DNA of 53,516 nucleotides from Phlegmacium glaucopus (Eukaryota > Basidiomycota > Agaricomycetes > Agaricales > Cortinariaceae). A model generated the notes under the pieces. It was not told where the DNA came from. It did not search any database and was given only the letters and a program-made list of their open reading frames with translations. The stretch spans positions 232,300 to 285,815 of the forward strand of contig MU130497.1 of the NCBI GenBank assembly GCA_015039465.1, in the 5' to 3' direction. Made by a program: the position numbers and the translations under genes. How positions within the stretch are numbered: position 1 is the first letter of the stretch; each line of letters opens with the position of its first letter. Below, piece after piece: positions 1 to 11,500 of this stretch.

Positions 1-269
1 TGTTAACGTTAGGTCATTCATAAAGAAACATATGATGTAAGCGACAAGAAGGAGGACTGAGAAGAAAATCATCATGGAAATTAGCCAAAGGACTACATGT
101 AGATCTATCAGGATGTATGTTAACGGGTACACTTTTTTGACCTCTGGCATTTAGATTAGGATGTACGAAGTTACTGACGGGAACTGAGAACAAGTGACAG
201 TATCGTTTTCGTTCAGCTTAACCTTTAACAGTAGCATGTTGTTGTACGCTCAAGTTTAATCCCAATGGT

Positions 270-388
270 TTCAAGTCAAGTCAAGTCAAGAAGTGGAGGA
301 GTCGGACTTGACTTGACTTGACAAACGTATACCAGGACTTGACTTGACTTGTTAAATTCTTGACCAAGCTTGACTTGACTTGACTTCT
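270..388. repeat. Pentanucleotide TCAAG/CTTGA array
   Basis: Runs of the pentamer TCAAG (about 270-290) are followed by three runs of its reverse complement CTTGA/ACTTG (about 305-325, 335-352, 368-388). The opposed runs could fold into a hairpin. No ORF crosses the array. The rest of 1-550 shows no gene I can recognise. Confidence 0.8.
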
Positions 389-595
389 TGGTAATATTTT
401 AGACTTTAAAATGGAAAAAGACTTTTAAATAACATGTTTCTGGAAGGAATCGGGAATCGGTGAACTAAAGGTGAGTATATACTAGAGTCTTCAGGAAATC
501 TTGTGTCTAATGATAAGATTTGTTGATTCTATTTTTCAATAAGAGTGTTCACTGTTAGGATATAAGACTGAGTCCACTGTTGTGATGCAGCCAGG

Positions 596-680
596 GGTCC
601 AGGGGGCGGAGCCCCCGGCAAGCCCTGAATCCGTGCTGGAGGTCGGCAAAGCGGAGCGGCGCCGTGCCAAAGGCACGGGT
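596..680. repeat. GC-rich segment with two short palindromes
   Basis: A perfect palindrome-like stem lies at 602-616 (GGGGGCGGAGCCCCC), and a second stem at 663-677 (CGTGCC, AAA, GGCACG). The composition is far more GC-rich than the surroundings. Such segments are common inside dispersed fungal repeats. I could not find ends or a target duplication, so the element type is open. Confidence 0.45.
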
Positions 681-769
681 TCATGGCTTGTTTATAGGAA
701 TCGCGCTAGGCCTGTATACCGGGACTTCCCGTGAGTGAGCGAGCGTCACATTGCTTTGCGTAAAGAGTA

Positions 770-987
770 AAACGTGTCCAAATTAGGAAGGTCAAGATTT
801 TGGCAGCATGGGTTTCTTTGTCCTTACTCTCGTCTGTACGCTAGGTAATATGCCCCAAACCTCAATGAAAAGCTCAATTACTTTCGTACTTGTCCCTCTG
901 CTGAAATTTTGGCCTTCGTACCGACAGTCATACCTTAGGAACGCGTGCTCTGGCAAAATCTTGACCTTCCTGGTTTTGGACACGTTT
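770..987. mobile_element. MITE, 218 bp, about 36-bp TIRs, TA target site
   Basis: The left end (770-806) and the reverse complement of the right end (951-987) match over about 36 bp with only a few differences, both beginning AAACGTGTCCAAA. A TA dinucleotide flanks each end (768-769 and 988-989), as expected for Tc1/mariner-type insertion. The interior has only ORFs read through the TIRs, so this is a non-autonomous element. TIRs and TA are seen directly; the superfamily is inferred. Confidence 0.75.
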
Positions 988-1194
988 TAAATCGTCTTTG
1001 CCCATTTTGACGATCTGTCATAGGTCTACGTTCTCCCGACCATGTCGCAACGCCTTATTATTCCTTATCTTCGTGGCTGTAATGTCGAGACCTGAAATAA
1101 ATATCATGTGATCACATATATTGTGCGTGAGAAAACCCATTAGTGGACCACAAATATTTAAACGCGACTCTCTCTTTCTTTCCTCCTTTCCTCC

Positions 1195-1475
1195 ATGGCC
1201 GATATCAACCCTAGTGCTCTCGCAAATCTTGCAAAAAAGCATTTGGGCTTATCCTCGTTTATTCCAGTAAGTTATTTTTATACTTCCGGCGCGTCTTTTT
1301 ATACAGCAGTTTTAACGAGTTCTCACAGGACGAGCGTGTTCCGCGTTTCTATCTCGAAGAATTACGTAGACATATGAGTCTATACCCTCTTGAAGACAAC
1401 GTAGGGCCCTCTTCGACGAATTCCATCAAAGAAACGTTCAATAATGCTTTCACCCACAGTTTAGTGTTACGTTAG
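1195..1475 (+). CDS. Small hypothetical protein, two exons
   Basis: Exon 1 (1195-1266) ends at a strong GTAAGT donor and exon 2 starts at 1329 after a CACAG acceptor; the 62-nt intron is a typical size for this genome. Joining them gives a 72-residue protein beginning MADINPSALANLAKKHLG and ending at the stop at 1473-1475. Further splicing is possible: an intron 1401-1460 and a GTGAGT donor near 1491 would give other C-termini. I recognise no domain. It may be the 5' part of a decayed gene. Confidence 0.35.
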
Positions 1476-1869
1476 AACCTAAATTTGGATGTGAGTTGTC
1501 GCGTTTTTTCCCTCGCCAAATGCGGTAGTGACGTTCTTTACGCGTTAATCTAGTCGGCACGGTTACATGCCACAAGGAGGGATGCAACAAAGTCATCCCT
1601 TTGAATCGACGCGTCAATGTCGCCGATGGAGGGAAGATACATGGTTTAGGGTCATTGTCTGCGTATCGTGTGAGATACTCTTATTTTCTCCCAGCACCAT
1701 TTCAATTAATTCACTTTCTTAGTCCCATCTTCAGTCTCATAACAGAAAAAAGTCCATAGCAGTAACCGAATCGACAAGGAAATCATCTAATAAAGTGGAG
1801 CGTGAAATAGTAAAATTAAATTACAAGTGCCTCTATTTTCTTTTCTTATACCTTACACAGGCGTCTTCC

Positions 1870-4800
1870 ATGGCATTGCACGTTAATGTTGCTGTTGCTG
1901 ATCGGGCCACCGCATCCAATCCTTTTCGCATCAAATCAGAAGCCTCGGAACCTACAATCCCTCGCAAACGGTTGTCGGACATTGCTTTCGGTTCCACCGA
2001 AGTCGAGCAGGACCAGAACTCCATTCCTCAAGTTAAATCTCTATCTAAGAAAGTTAAAGTAGAAATGGCTATCCCAAAAACTCCTCTCGCGCAAGTAACC
2101 AATATAACGAGTTCTTCCAATGATGAATCTCATACACTGGATGTCATCAATGTCGCCATCGCTCGCCAACAGCGTCTGCTCGACCGCATTGGAGGCAAGC
2201 GAGCCCAGTCCAGGGAAGATCGAAAGAACGCCGAGAAATACAATCGTGAAATTGCTCGTCTTGACGCATTGAAACATGAGCATACGGCAAGCAAACCTTT
2301 GTCCTTGAACGTGAAGAACGAAAGGGTTGTAAAACAAGAGAATGAGGACCCGAAATCCTCAGCTATCATGGCAACCTCCGACAACCCGCTGGTCGATCGC
2401 AAACCTCAGCCTTTCCCCTTAGCGATGGAATTAGACTATAAACCGCATATCAAACGAGAGGAGCCTTCAGGATCGAGTTCCACCATCCCTCAGAGTGCCC
2501 CTATCAAAGCGGCTCCACTCACACCACCACAATTACAGCCTCCACTTCCTGCTTCCCCGCTTACCATCCAGCCCATCGCTTCTGGATCAAAGTCCTCCAA
2601 GCACGAGCCTTATGATCATGAACCAATGGATGTTGGTAGCGACGGCTACGATAGCGACTTTCATGGATATGAAGGCATGCCAGCTGTCGCAGACGAAGTT
2701 ATTGACAAAATTGGCATCAGGGTACCTCCTCCAATCCTTGGGGACGCCCATGATGATAATGGGGACTATTACGGTCGTGGACGTGATTTATTCGTTGGGC
2801 CTCGAGCTCAAGCTGACGAGTACGTATTTTTCATGACGCTCTGCCATAAGTATAGATATGAACGTGTCCTTTTCTCAGTATCGACAAGTTTTTAGTTGAA
2901 GCTGGAAATGCCGAATCGTTCGACGGTAACGTGAGCGTCGACAAGGCCCTGAAATTCTTGGGCCTTCAAACCCACCAGGAACATTTGCCCGGAATGGATA
3001 TCCCCTTGATGACCCACCAGATTTTAGGTGTCGCTTGGATGGTCGAAAAAGAACTGGGTTCTTTCAAAGGTGGCTGTTTGGCAGATGAGATGGGTCTTGG
3101 GAAGGTTTGTGCATTTAGCCTTCCTGGTGCCCTATTGTATCTTAACGATTTATTTTATCTTTGACAGACCATTCAAATGTGCGTTTTTTTTGTTCCTTCA
3201 TCTCGACGGTTTACTGACTTCATGTTTAGGATGTCGCTCATTGTCAAGAATCAGTCTACTGATCCTTTGTGCAAAACAACTTTGATACTTGCGCCACTGG
3301 CCCTTCTTGACCAGTGGAAGATGGAAATTGAAACCAAGACCAACTGCGGCCTGAAGTGTTTAATCTATCATGGTAAATGTTCTTCTCTGTCAGCTTATTT
3401 TGGGTTTAATTTATCATTTGTTTAGGCAACTCTAAAACAAGCAGGAAAACGGAACTACTCAAACATGATGTAGTTTTGACCACTTTCATGGTATTTTGTT
3501 GAATCGTCAATTTCCGCCGTACTCCGTTAACGTTTATTGATTTAGACCATGGCTCGAGAGTGGCCTGACTATGAGTCGGAAATGAAGAAGAAAGCTAAGG
3601 CTAAGAAAAAAGGGGATGACTTCATTGTTTCCGAATCCGATGACGAGGATATGAAAAGTTCCCACTATCGAGCGAAGAAACGAAAGCAACGAGGTACGGA
3701 TGGTTATGATTGCTTGACTTTTAGATTCTTGGTTGCTTATTTATCCTGTTCAGCTGGTTTATTGTTCCAAATTGATGTGAATGCTCGATTGACACGCGAC
3801 CATGAGATATATGAGGTGCTAACGAGAACTTTTAGTGGTATCGCATTGTCCTGGATGAAGGCCAAAATATCCGAAACAGGCGTACTCGTAAGTGTACAGA
3901 TATTTTGACCTGGGTAATATAATGAATAATGGAAAAATCTCTAGGAGTTTCAAGAGCATGCATTGATCTTCGCTCCATCTACCGCTGGTGTTTGACTGGG
4001 TAGGTCCTTTAATGTCTCTTCCTTTTTTCGAAGTTGGTCCCTCACCCACATCTTTTGTAGTACCCCGATCATCAACTCGCTTAGCGATGTCTATGGCTAT
4101 CTCAGATTTTTGAAAGTGAGGCCTTGGTACGATTGGGCAGAGTTCCACCCGCACGTGGGCTTATTAGAAAAGAAGAATCGTGAGTTACTATTCTAGATCG
4201 ACTTTACACCCTGCTTGACGTCGTGTCCATTTTCTTTTTAGCGGGACTAGCCGTCGCTCGCCTGCAAGCAATCATGGCTACTTTCCTCCTTCGTCGCAAG
4301 AAAGACACAGAACTCGACGGGCGACGCCTTATTGAGCTTCCGGAGAAGAAGATTGATTTGATCAAGTTGGAGTTCTCTGAGGAAGAAAGAGAGATTTATA
4401 AAATGGTTGGTGTAGCTGCTTATCTGTGGCGTTCTTGAAAAACTGAGAATGGTTATAGGTTGAGGCCCGTAGTCAAGCCAAATTCAATCGTTACCTCAGG
4501 GCGGGGACAGTACTGAAGTGGGTCAAATACGGATATCCTTGACGGAACATTACTAAATGCGTGTTGCAGGAACTATCATCAAGTCCTTGTCCTCCTCCTG
4601 CGCCTACGACAAATCTGCTCCCATCCTTCTCTGATCCAAGAGGATGGCGTTGCTTATGTGAACCCTGATGAACTCTTCGAAGATATCAAACCAGAATTTG
4701 CTACCGAACTGACGAGAGCCAGACGCCTTGTCTCTGCCGAGTTCGTGACAAAGTTGAAAGAAAAATTCAAGAATGAAGCTTTGGATCGAATGGAAGCTGA

Positions 4801-6625
4801 GAAACTAGTGAGTGATTCCAGTTTGTGTGAGACGGGATTGTCTGGCTCATTTATGATCAGTCTGCCGACGCGACTGTGGAAGAGGACGATTGTCCTGTTT
4901 GCTTCGATGCCATGACTGACCCTGTAATCACGGCCTGCGCTCATATTTTTTGTCGTGAATGCATCGGTATGTCTAAGTTGAAAAATTTCAAGATTGGTTA
5001 AATCAACTTGTAATTATGTCTTTAGAGGATACTCTCAATCAAGCTCCAGCTGGGGACGAGGCCGGAAATGGCGATCCCAATGCACGACCTTGTACGTCCT
5101 TTGCCAATGATTTGCTCGCTATAGTCGCTGATTTTTGTCCACAGGCCCAGTCTGCCGAGGTAACATAAGTCGCGAGAAGCTCTTCTCGCGATCAGCTTTC
5201 GAGCCTTCCGATAAGGATCTAAACCCAGAAGCCGAAGATGATGCAGTTGATGAAGATGATGAAGATATTCCAGTGACTCGTGCTCGAAAGGGAAAAGGCA
5301 AGGCCAAAAAGGGGAAAAATCCTTCCTGGGCGCGCCGCTCTTTTATTGTATCTGATGATGAGATGGGTGACGAGGCTGCTACTGGATCCGAAGACGACTA
5401 TTCTGAAGACGACGACGATGACGACGATATTAGTGATTTCATTGTTCACAGCGATGAAGACGAGGAGGAGAAAGATGCTCGTCGTGCTCTCAAGAAGCGC
5501 ATGGGAAAGAAGAGGATGAACGTTATCCTCGATTCCGATGATGAGCTTGAAGCACCAGAGGTGAAGGAGGTTGTGTTTGGTGTACGCAAGAAGGTTCGGT
5601 TATCGGAAGAAGCTATCAAACTTTTGCCTCGTTTCTTGCCATCAACTAAGATGAAGGTACGGTCTTTTTTTTTGATTTAAAATTCTTGTATTGTGCTCAG
5701 GTTACATTGTATAGTATATGATGGATCAACTCGAACAATTGGTCAAGACTCGCCCTGACGAAAAGGTTTGCATTCACAAGAAGCGCCCCTTGATAAGTTT
5801 AGCTCATGATATCGTAGACTCTCATCGTCTCTCAGTGGACAGGCTGCTTGTCCTTGATTTCCGACTACTTGACCGAGAAGGAAATCGTCCACGTCAAGTC
5901 TGTCTTAAGCTTTTTCCTTATTTTTAAACCTTGTTCTGAACTTGATGGTATTTAGGTATCAAGGTGACATGAACCGAGTTAAACGTGACCAGGCTGTTCG
6001 AGTCTTTATGTCTCGCGAGAAAGCTCGTGTTATGTTGATGTCTCTTAAATGTGGAGGTAACTATTATTCAATCTCTGCTTGACTCTCTTGAACGCCCACT
6101 GATGAATGGCCACAGGTGTTGGTCTCAACCTTACTCGTGCAAATAATGTTATTTCTCTTGATCTTGGCTGGTCTCAAGCTATCGAATCTCAGGCCTTTGA
6201 CCGAGTCCATCGTCTTGGTCAGACGCGAGACGTCCATGTTCAACGTGTCGTTATCGCTGATTCAGTTGAAGATCGTATCTTGACGATGCAAGAACGCAAG
6301 GTTTGTGGAAACTTTTGATATTTTTACTATTTCCACCGTTTGCTCAATTTTACCCTATTATATTTTAGCAAACGCTTGCTGATGGGAGCTTGGGAGAAGG
6401 TTCTGGAAAGAAGATTGGTAGTAAGTGTTTTGGCAATTATTTAGTCCTGCTAAATTGTGAACTTTTTTTTGTTTTTTGTTTTCCTTCTATTATAGAACTT
6501 ACTGTTGAACAACTTGGTTCGTTTGTGGCTCGTTCTATTATAAATGATTATTGGCTCATTCTTCCTTGCTTCCTTGTTTAGCGAATCTCTTTGGTCTTGA
6601 CCGCCGAGGCCGTGTGCTCGACTAG
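1870..6625 (+). CDS. SNF2-family DNA-dependent ATPase with RING finger (ULS1/Rad16-like)
   Basis: Rebuilt as 23 exons (1870-2819, 2879-3104, 3168-3178, 3230-3372, 3426-3490, 3546-3693, 3754-3776, 3836-3887, 3945-3999, 4061-4179, 4242-4405, 4459-4517, 4570-4807, 4861-4966, 5026-5091, 5145-5656, 5715-5765, 5818-5897, 5956-6056, 6116-6300, 6369-6420, 6496-6516, 6582-6625), 1156 residues with all phases consistent. A long disordered N-terminus precedes the SNF2 ATPase: Walker A DEMGLGKT, Walker B VLDEGQ, then LTGTP. A C3HC4 RING ([17 protein letters not shown]) is inserted between the ATPase lobes, followed by an acidic/lysine-rich linker. Helicase-C motifs are VGLNLT and [12 protein letters not shown] placement and N-terminal layout fit the ULS1/Ris1-Rad16-Rad5 clade, whose members remodel or translocate on chromatin and act with ubiquitin or SUMO; no HIRAN domain is seen. 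The start at 1870 follows an acceptor-like site at 1860, suggesting a 5'UTR intron. An in-frame ATG at 1795 is an alternative. Confidence 0.93.
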
Positions 6626-6847
6626 ATTGGTCTAAATTTTGAAGCGAGAACCGCTCGCCTTGTTGTACTTTCTATACTTGCTTAATTCGTAGTTCTATGT
6701 GCCTTATATTCTTACTTGTCCTATGTATAGTTTGCTAGCCATTATGTCCAAGCTTTGTTTTGTATATTTTGAATAGGATATCATTTAAAAAATCTATCAA
6801 GGGGGTCTAACAAACCAAAGCTAGTGCTAACCAGTAGGCCATGCAAA

Positions 6848-7753
6848 TTATTTTGATGAGGTGGCCTTTTGTAGATCTGAGAGAATCTTGTCCACGCCAG
6901 CAATATATTTATCATTCAACTTCTGGAACTGTAAACGTGTCAGAAAGGCAAGGCAAGGAAAGAAAAGGGATGAATATACATACCTCTTCCAACTCGATGG
7001 AGTGTTTCCCATATTTTCCACGTTTCAAGCTAGCTGAATGTTTGGCGCGAATTTGAACGCGAATTTCTTCACCTTTGCGTTTGGCACTTGCATACAACTT
7101 TGTTCTTGCCTCTACAGTTGGCCTGAAAAAATAAATATATATATCAACGATAATGTTTTTTTTGTTGGTTGATTTAAATTTGCGTACTTTGGAATGGGAA
7201 CTTTGATGGTTCGGTTGTCTACTCTATGCGGTACGACTCCTGGGATACCAGACTCGTATAGCGCCGCCTCGATATGTTTGATATTCTACTAAATAAGTAA
7301 CCGATGAGAGGGTCCTTCATTATAATCAACAAACCTCACATGTTCATCAAACAGCGTAACCAACAAAGTTGTACCCTCTCGAACACCAACCGTCGCCAGT
7401 TCTTCCAACTGAAAACTTTTCGGGGTGGTTCCAGGGACTTTAACTCGCACAGGAGATAACAAAGCGGGGGTGACGCGTCCAAGTGCTTGTGCTTCCGAAG
7501 CAGCACATTCTTTCCTGAACCAATCTACAGCTACACGCATAGATTCTTCTGTTTTGGCATATTCTTCTCGTGCAGCTGGGTCGGTGATAGGTTGTTTAGA
7601 ACCGGGTATGAAGGTTGCTGTTGATTTGACTTTGTTTTTGGAGGAGGCGGAGGCGTAAGTGCGTTGATGTCGTTGTATGGAAGAAGGACAAGATAGGATA
7701 TGCCGATGATAACGAGGCACCAACAGTCGCAGAGTTGTTAGACGGAGAGACAT
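6848..7753 (-). CDS. RRF1: Mitochondrial ribosome recycling factor
   Basis: Four exons read from 7753: 7753-7340, 7285-7188, 7122-6984 and 6928-6848, giving 243 residues. The first about 40 residues are basic, Ser/Arg-rich and lack acidic residues, as in a mitochondrial presequence (MSLRLTTLRLLVPRYHRH). The body carries RRF signatures: VGVREGTTLLVTLFDEH, IEAALYESGIPGVVPH, the invariant-type R in VDNRTIKVPIP, then LYASAKRKGEEIRVQIR. RRF frees mitoribosomes after termination, together with elongation factor G. Its stop lies 222 bp from the stop of the SNF2 gene (convergent). Its start is only about 30 bp from repeat copy A, so its promoter lies inside that repeat. Confidence 0.93.
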
Positions 7754-7785
7754 GACTACCTTAAGAAAAATGACCGTGTTACATA

Positions 7786-9021
7786 ATCACGGAACTTCAA
7801 TCTGCGTTGGTGGCTGCACTTGTCTGGCCAGTTCAGCTTGCCTGCTTCATTGGATTTTATATAAAGATCCCTCTGTACTACTCACTCTGGGCTCCCTATA
7901 GAACACCTTTGGTACCAAGGGATAGAGCCACTTAGATTCTAGATGATTTACGATTAGACTTTTTTTCAAGGGTACTTAGACCATAGATTCATGGACGATA
8001 GTGAGTACTTTGAATCTCTCCTTATTTTACTCTCTCTAACGACTTGAACAATGCAGTCTAGATTATAATCCATTTACAAGCATCATCATCCTTTATCCAC
8101 ACCTCTATCGTCTCCATGCCGCACCCAATTATGCCCCTCCTTTATTTCAGCCACCCGTCGCATTCAATGTTCGGGTCTTTCTCACCTTACGAAAGCTTTT
8201 TTCTTCCCCTCTCTCATCGGTTCACGTCTTTCTCGAACTCAATCGGCTTGGTTTTTCGGTCATAAAGTATGCATGCATGTCTCTCTACTCAGGAAATAAA
8301 ATTGACAGAAATTTATTGTAGTTGTTCGGTTAACGGCCCTCCTGCATCATATCTTTCAGCACGCTCCCATGTCTCGTCGCCCGCACCTCTCGCGTGCCTA
8401 CACCCACAGCCTCATTATCGGGCGAACCACCTTCTGCCAGTGATTTCCGGGAACGTACCTTTGCAGGGAGATGGAGTGGATTCCGATTTATAAAGTATGC
8501 ACATGCATGGATGCCTCTTCACCTATAAAAAACAAACTAACCAACAATTATTGTAGCTGTTCAATCCGTCGATGGCCCGGATTCCTTGCCCCCATTGGCG
8601 ACCCTACCCCCCTCTCGCCTGTGATCTCCGCACTCCTCCGCCATTCTTTTGGCTTCGGCACCTCCCCTGGCTCTCTGCCAACGGCCTGAGGGTGTCATCA
8701 TTTTTGGCACCCCCTTTCCCTCTGTTGACAATCGTTTGACGAGGTGTTCATTCTTTTGGCATCGACATCGGTTCTGACACCCCTTTCCCTTCCACTCTCT
8801 GTTGACCATACCCCCCCTGTTCAATGGGATCAGAGGGGTTGTTCTTTTGGTTTTGATATTGGTTCTTGGTTCTCGGCACCCCCTCGTTTAACATAGCTGG
8901 GTTACAGCTGCCATCTTTAATACTTATATTTTTGTTATTGCCCTGTGTCATGTGTATGTAGTCATGTACTGCCCCCCTCTTAACATTAATTAAATATGTT
9001 TTCTTAGTCCTTGAGTCTCAT
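7786..9021 (+). repeat. Dispersed repeat, copy A (gene-derived, 1.24 kb)
   Basis: This segment aligns along its length with 20229-21592, with high identity blocks such as TGCACTTGTCTGGCCAGTTC and the end AGTCCTTGAGTCTCAT. It contains a TATATAAAG box, an intron-like piece 8001-8056 (GTGAGT...TGCAG) and two similar intron-like pieces 8267-8321 and 8495-8556 (both GTATGCA...TATTGTAG). These suggest a derelict multi-exon transcription unit; no long frame survives. In this copy the ATG seen in copy B is ATA. Confidence 0.75.
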
Positions 9022-9162
9022 AACTTCAACGACAGCATTTGGCATTAATATTACTTAGAAATTTTTCACGTAGACATGCTGTCAATCAAAAAGTAGTTGA
9101 GAAAACGATTGCTTGGTTTACGAGGGAAATGAACAACTACGAAACCTTGTACAAGACAGATA

Positions 9163-9456
9163 TCAGTAGCCAAAGTGCACATATGGAACCCATGTTAACA
9201 ATGCAGTTTCATTCGTTTTAAGGCTCTCTCGAACCTTCCTAGTCGCATAATCCAAGGCATACGCAGCACGAGTGCTATCCAATCCCTTTTTCTCCCTCAG
9301 CAAATATTGATAGAACTCCGTTGCAAACTCTGGCCCATGCATATCAGAAATATTCCACATCGTACCAACAACACCACGATAACCAACAGCAAGCATACCA
9401 GCCGTGAGATGGACATCTCCTTTGCTTGTCTGGCATGCTGAAAGAAAAGCCAAGTT
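9163..9456 (-). pseudogene. CHAT-domain C-terminal fragment (separated end of the TPR-CHAT gene)
   Basis: Read on the minus strand, the piece encodes the last part of a CHAT (caspase HetF-associated with TPRs) peptidase domain: the catalytic-Cys strand LAFLSACQTSKGD, then GVVGTMWNISD and the typical end WVPYVHFGY followed by TGA at 9163-9165. It has no start of its own. It continues the frame of the fragment ending at 14911, from which it is separated by the tyrosine-recombinase retroelement. CHAT proteins are caspase-like proteases; this copy cannot make one. Confidence 0.85.
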
Positions 9457-9721
9457 CAACATTCTCGTCTTAGCGAAGCATGAGCGTAGATTAGAATTAA
9501 GTCTTTGAGTGAACGTGTGATGTCACAGCGTTACACGCTTCTTCTTTCCAAGACATCCATCGTTCGCTCTCAGCATTTGGCTCTCTGCCTCGCTCTGGCT
9601 TGTTTTTCGCTTCGCAATTGACATCAGTCACCCTCCTTAAAGAAACACTCTCTTTAATTAAGTCTCGTATTTAATCTTTAATTCCCTTTAAGTTTATTTT
9701 CTCAACCCTTCGAATTTCGTC

Positions 9722-11500
9722 ATGGCTGAAAGAATAATTCATGATCCCCATCTCGAAATCATGCCTGACCACGCTGGTCCACACTACAATGTTTTGCGAA
9801 ATGCGTTAACTCAGAACGGCATGAACGCGGAGCAAGCAGTTCAGGCGCTTAACGACTCTTGGACTCAAAATCACAATGATCGAGTTCAAAGATGGGACCA
9901 ACAGGTTATCGATGACGCTAATGCAATAATAGAGAACCCGGTACAGCAGCAGCTAGTAGAAGAACAGCAGCCGGTTCACGAACAGCCAGAGCAAGGAGAG
10001 GAGAGAGGGGACGCAGAGAAGAAGAAGGCCAGAATGAAAGACTTCGATGATTCAACGGCAGTTGGCAACTATATCGCTCCGAGGCCGGCCCAGTATGCCC
10101 TTCGACGCATTGAAGAATTCGAATACGTCGAACTTTGGTACTTAACTCCAGAAGGATGTGCTGATGCCACGCAGCACCAACTCTCGCAGAACGACGACAC
10201 TTTTGGCCTAACCAAGGTCGATGACATGGTCACGCTGAAATCTGTGTCTTCACTCAAAGCATCCAGAAATGTCGTGCCGGACGCCGAGTTGAGCTTTCGT
10301 CAAATGTCCATGGCCAAGAATACTTTCATACCGTTAATGACCAAGCATCAGTGGTCTGACAAGGCTATCAACGCCTTCGCTCAGTTCTTCACCCAACTCG
10401 AGTTACACCCATACCGGCAACGAGAATTCGGCGAACGCGCACTCATTTTATACCAAGCCCGTGTGCGTCGCGAATGGCACGACCAATTAAAATTAGGATC
10501 TGCTTTTAATATCGGTATCGTTAATGAAGATTTGCTCCAAAGTATTTATAAGGAGATATTAGACAAGGCCCAAATCCTTTCCCTTAATGAGGTCAGTCCC
10601 ATATCGTCTTTTCCCCCACCCGAAAGCCTAGCTCACCATTCCTTCCCTTTTACCTCCCCTTTTTCCTGTTGATACAAATTGCTATATCCCATCGCCCTAT
10701 GCCCTCGGGATCTTCACCATGCACCTCGCACCTTGCGTCATGCACCTTGCACCATGCACCATGCACCTTGCACCGTACACTATACACCGTGTAACTCACA
10801 CCCTATATCATGCTTCATGCATCACGCACCATGCACCACGCTTTCTGGCACTGCGCATCACATTCCATGTGCTATATGTCCTGTACGCCATACCCATCAC
10901 ATGCGACCTTCCTTTATATCATACGACTTGAACATGTAGTTGCGAGTTGCTCAAAATAGTTTAAGCTCCCAAGAAGGTCGACAAGAGCAAACACGTACCC
11001 CTAAACGACGCAATTATCGCGAGAGGGACCAGCAGTTCACCAGGGCAGCCAGCGGCAGTGGACGTCCACATAACCCCTCGCATTCGCGGTCCCCTACAAG
11101 GCGGACACCACACAGCTCTCGGCATCGCTTTTCCCCCCCACCATATAATCGGTATCCTTCATCCCAGTTTTCCCCATCCAAGAACCCAACCTTTCCATCA
11201 GGCGCAGCCTCGCAGGGCCAACCAGTCTGCGCCCTATGTCTGGCCACAGAGATTCACGACACCAGAAAGTGTCGATCTGAGACCTTATGGGACGGAACCA
11301 AGGCCAGATGCAGAAAGAGTGAAGAAGGAAGGCTCATCACTCCTGCCGGCACCGTCTTATGCAGCGACTGGAACAACCATCACGGGTGTACTTCCAATTC
11401 TCATGAACAGCGACATGAGTGCTCCGGATGCGGAAACAAAGATCACGGAGCTCAGAAGTGTCCTCGAGCTCAGAAAAAACCAAGCTCTCACTCCTTATAA
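9722..11500 (+). CDS. DIRS element gag-like protein with zinc knuckle (spliced)
   Basis: Exon 1 (9722-10591) starts at ATG 9722 and encodes a 290-residue alpha-helical, acidic/Gln-rich protein with a charged centre. Exon 2 (10940-11500) joins in phase after a 348-nt intron with donor GTCAGT and acceptor TGTAG. It adds an Arg/Ser/Pro-rich basic tail and a retroviral-type zinc knuckle C-x2-C-x4-H-x4-C (CSGCGNKDHGAQKC), preceded by further Cys residues (CALCLATEIHDTRKC). The joined product is about 476 residues and would form the element's RNA-binding particle protein. Exon 2 overlaps the RT frame by more than 400 nt. Confidence 0.7.
10719..10850 (+). repeat. CACCWTGCAC minisatellite in the gag intron
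   Basis: About a dozen degenerate copies of a 7-12 bp unit (CACCATG, CACCTTG, CGCACC) lie wholly inside the 348-nt intron of the gag-like gene. The array explains why this intron is several times longer than others in the window. Confidence 0.75.

Noticed and set aside
808..983. ORFs on both strands inside the MITE
   Set aside because: They read through the TIRs and have no domain; they exist only because the element is short and unbroken.
1795..1869. Upstream in-frame ATG of the SNF2 gene as the start
   Set aside because: An acceptor-like ACACAG ends at 1860, just before the ATG at 1870, so 1795-1860 looks like 5'UTR intron; the added residues are hydrophobic and unlike the rest.
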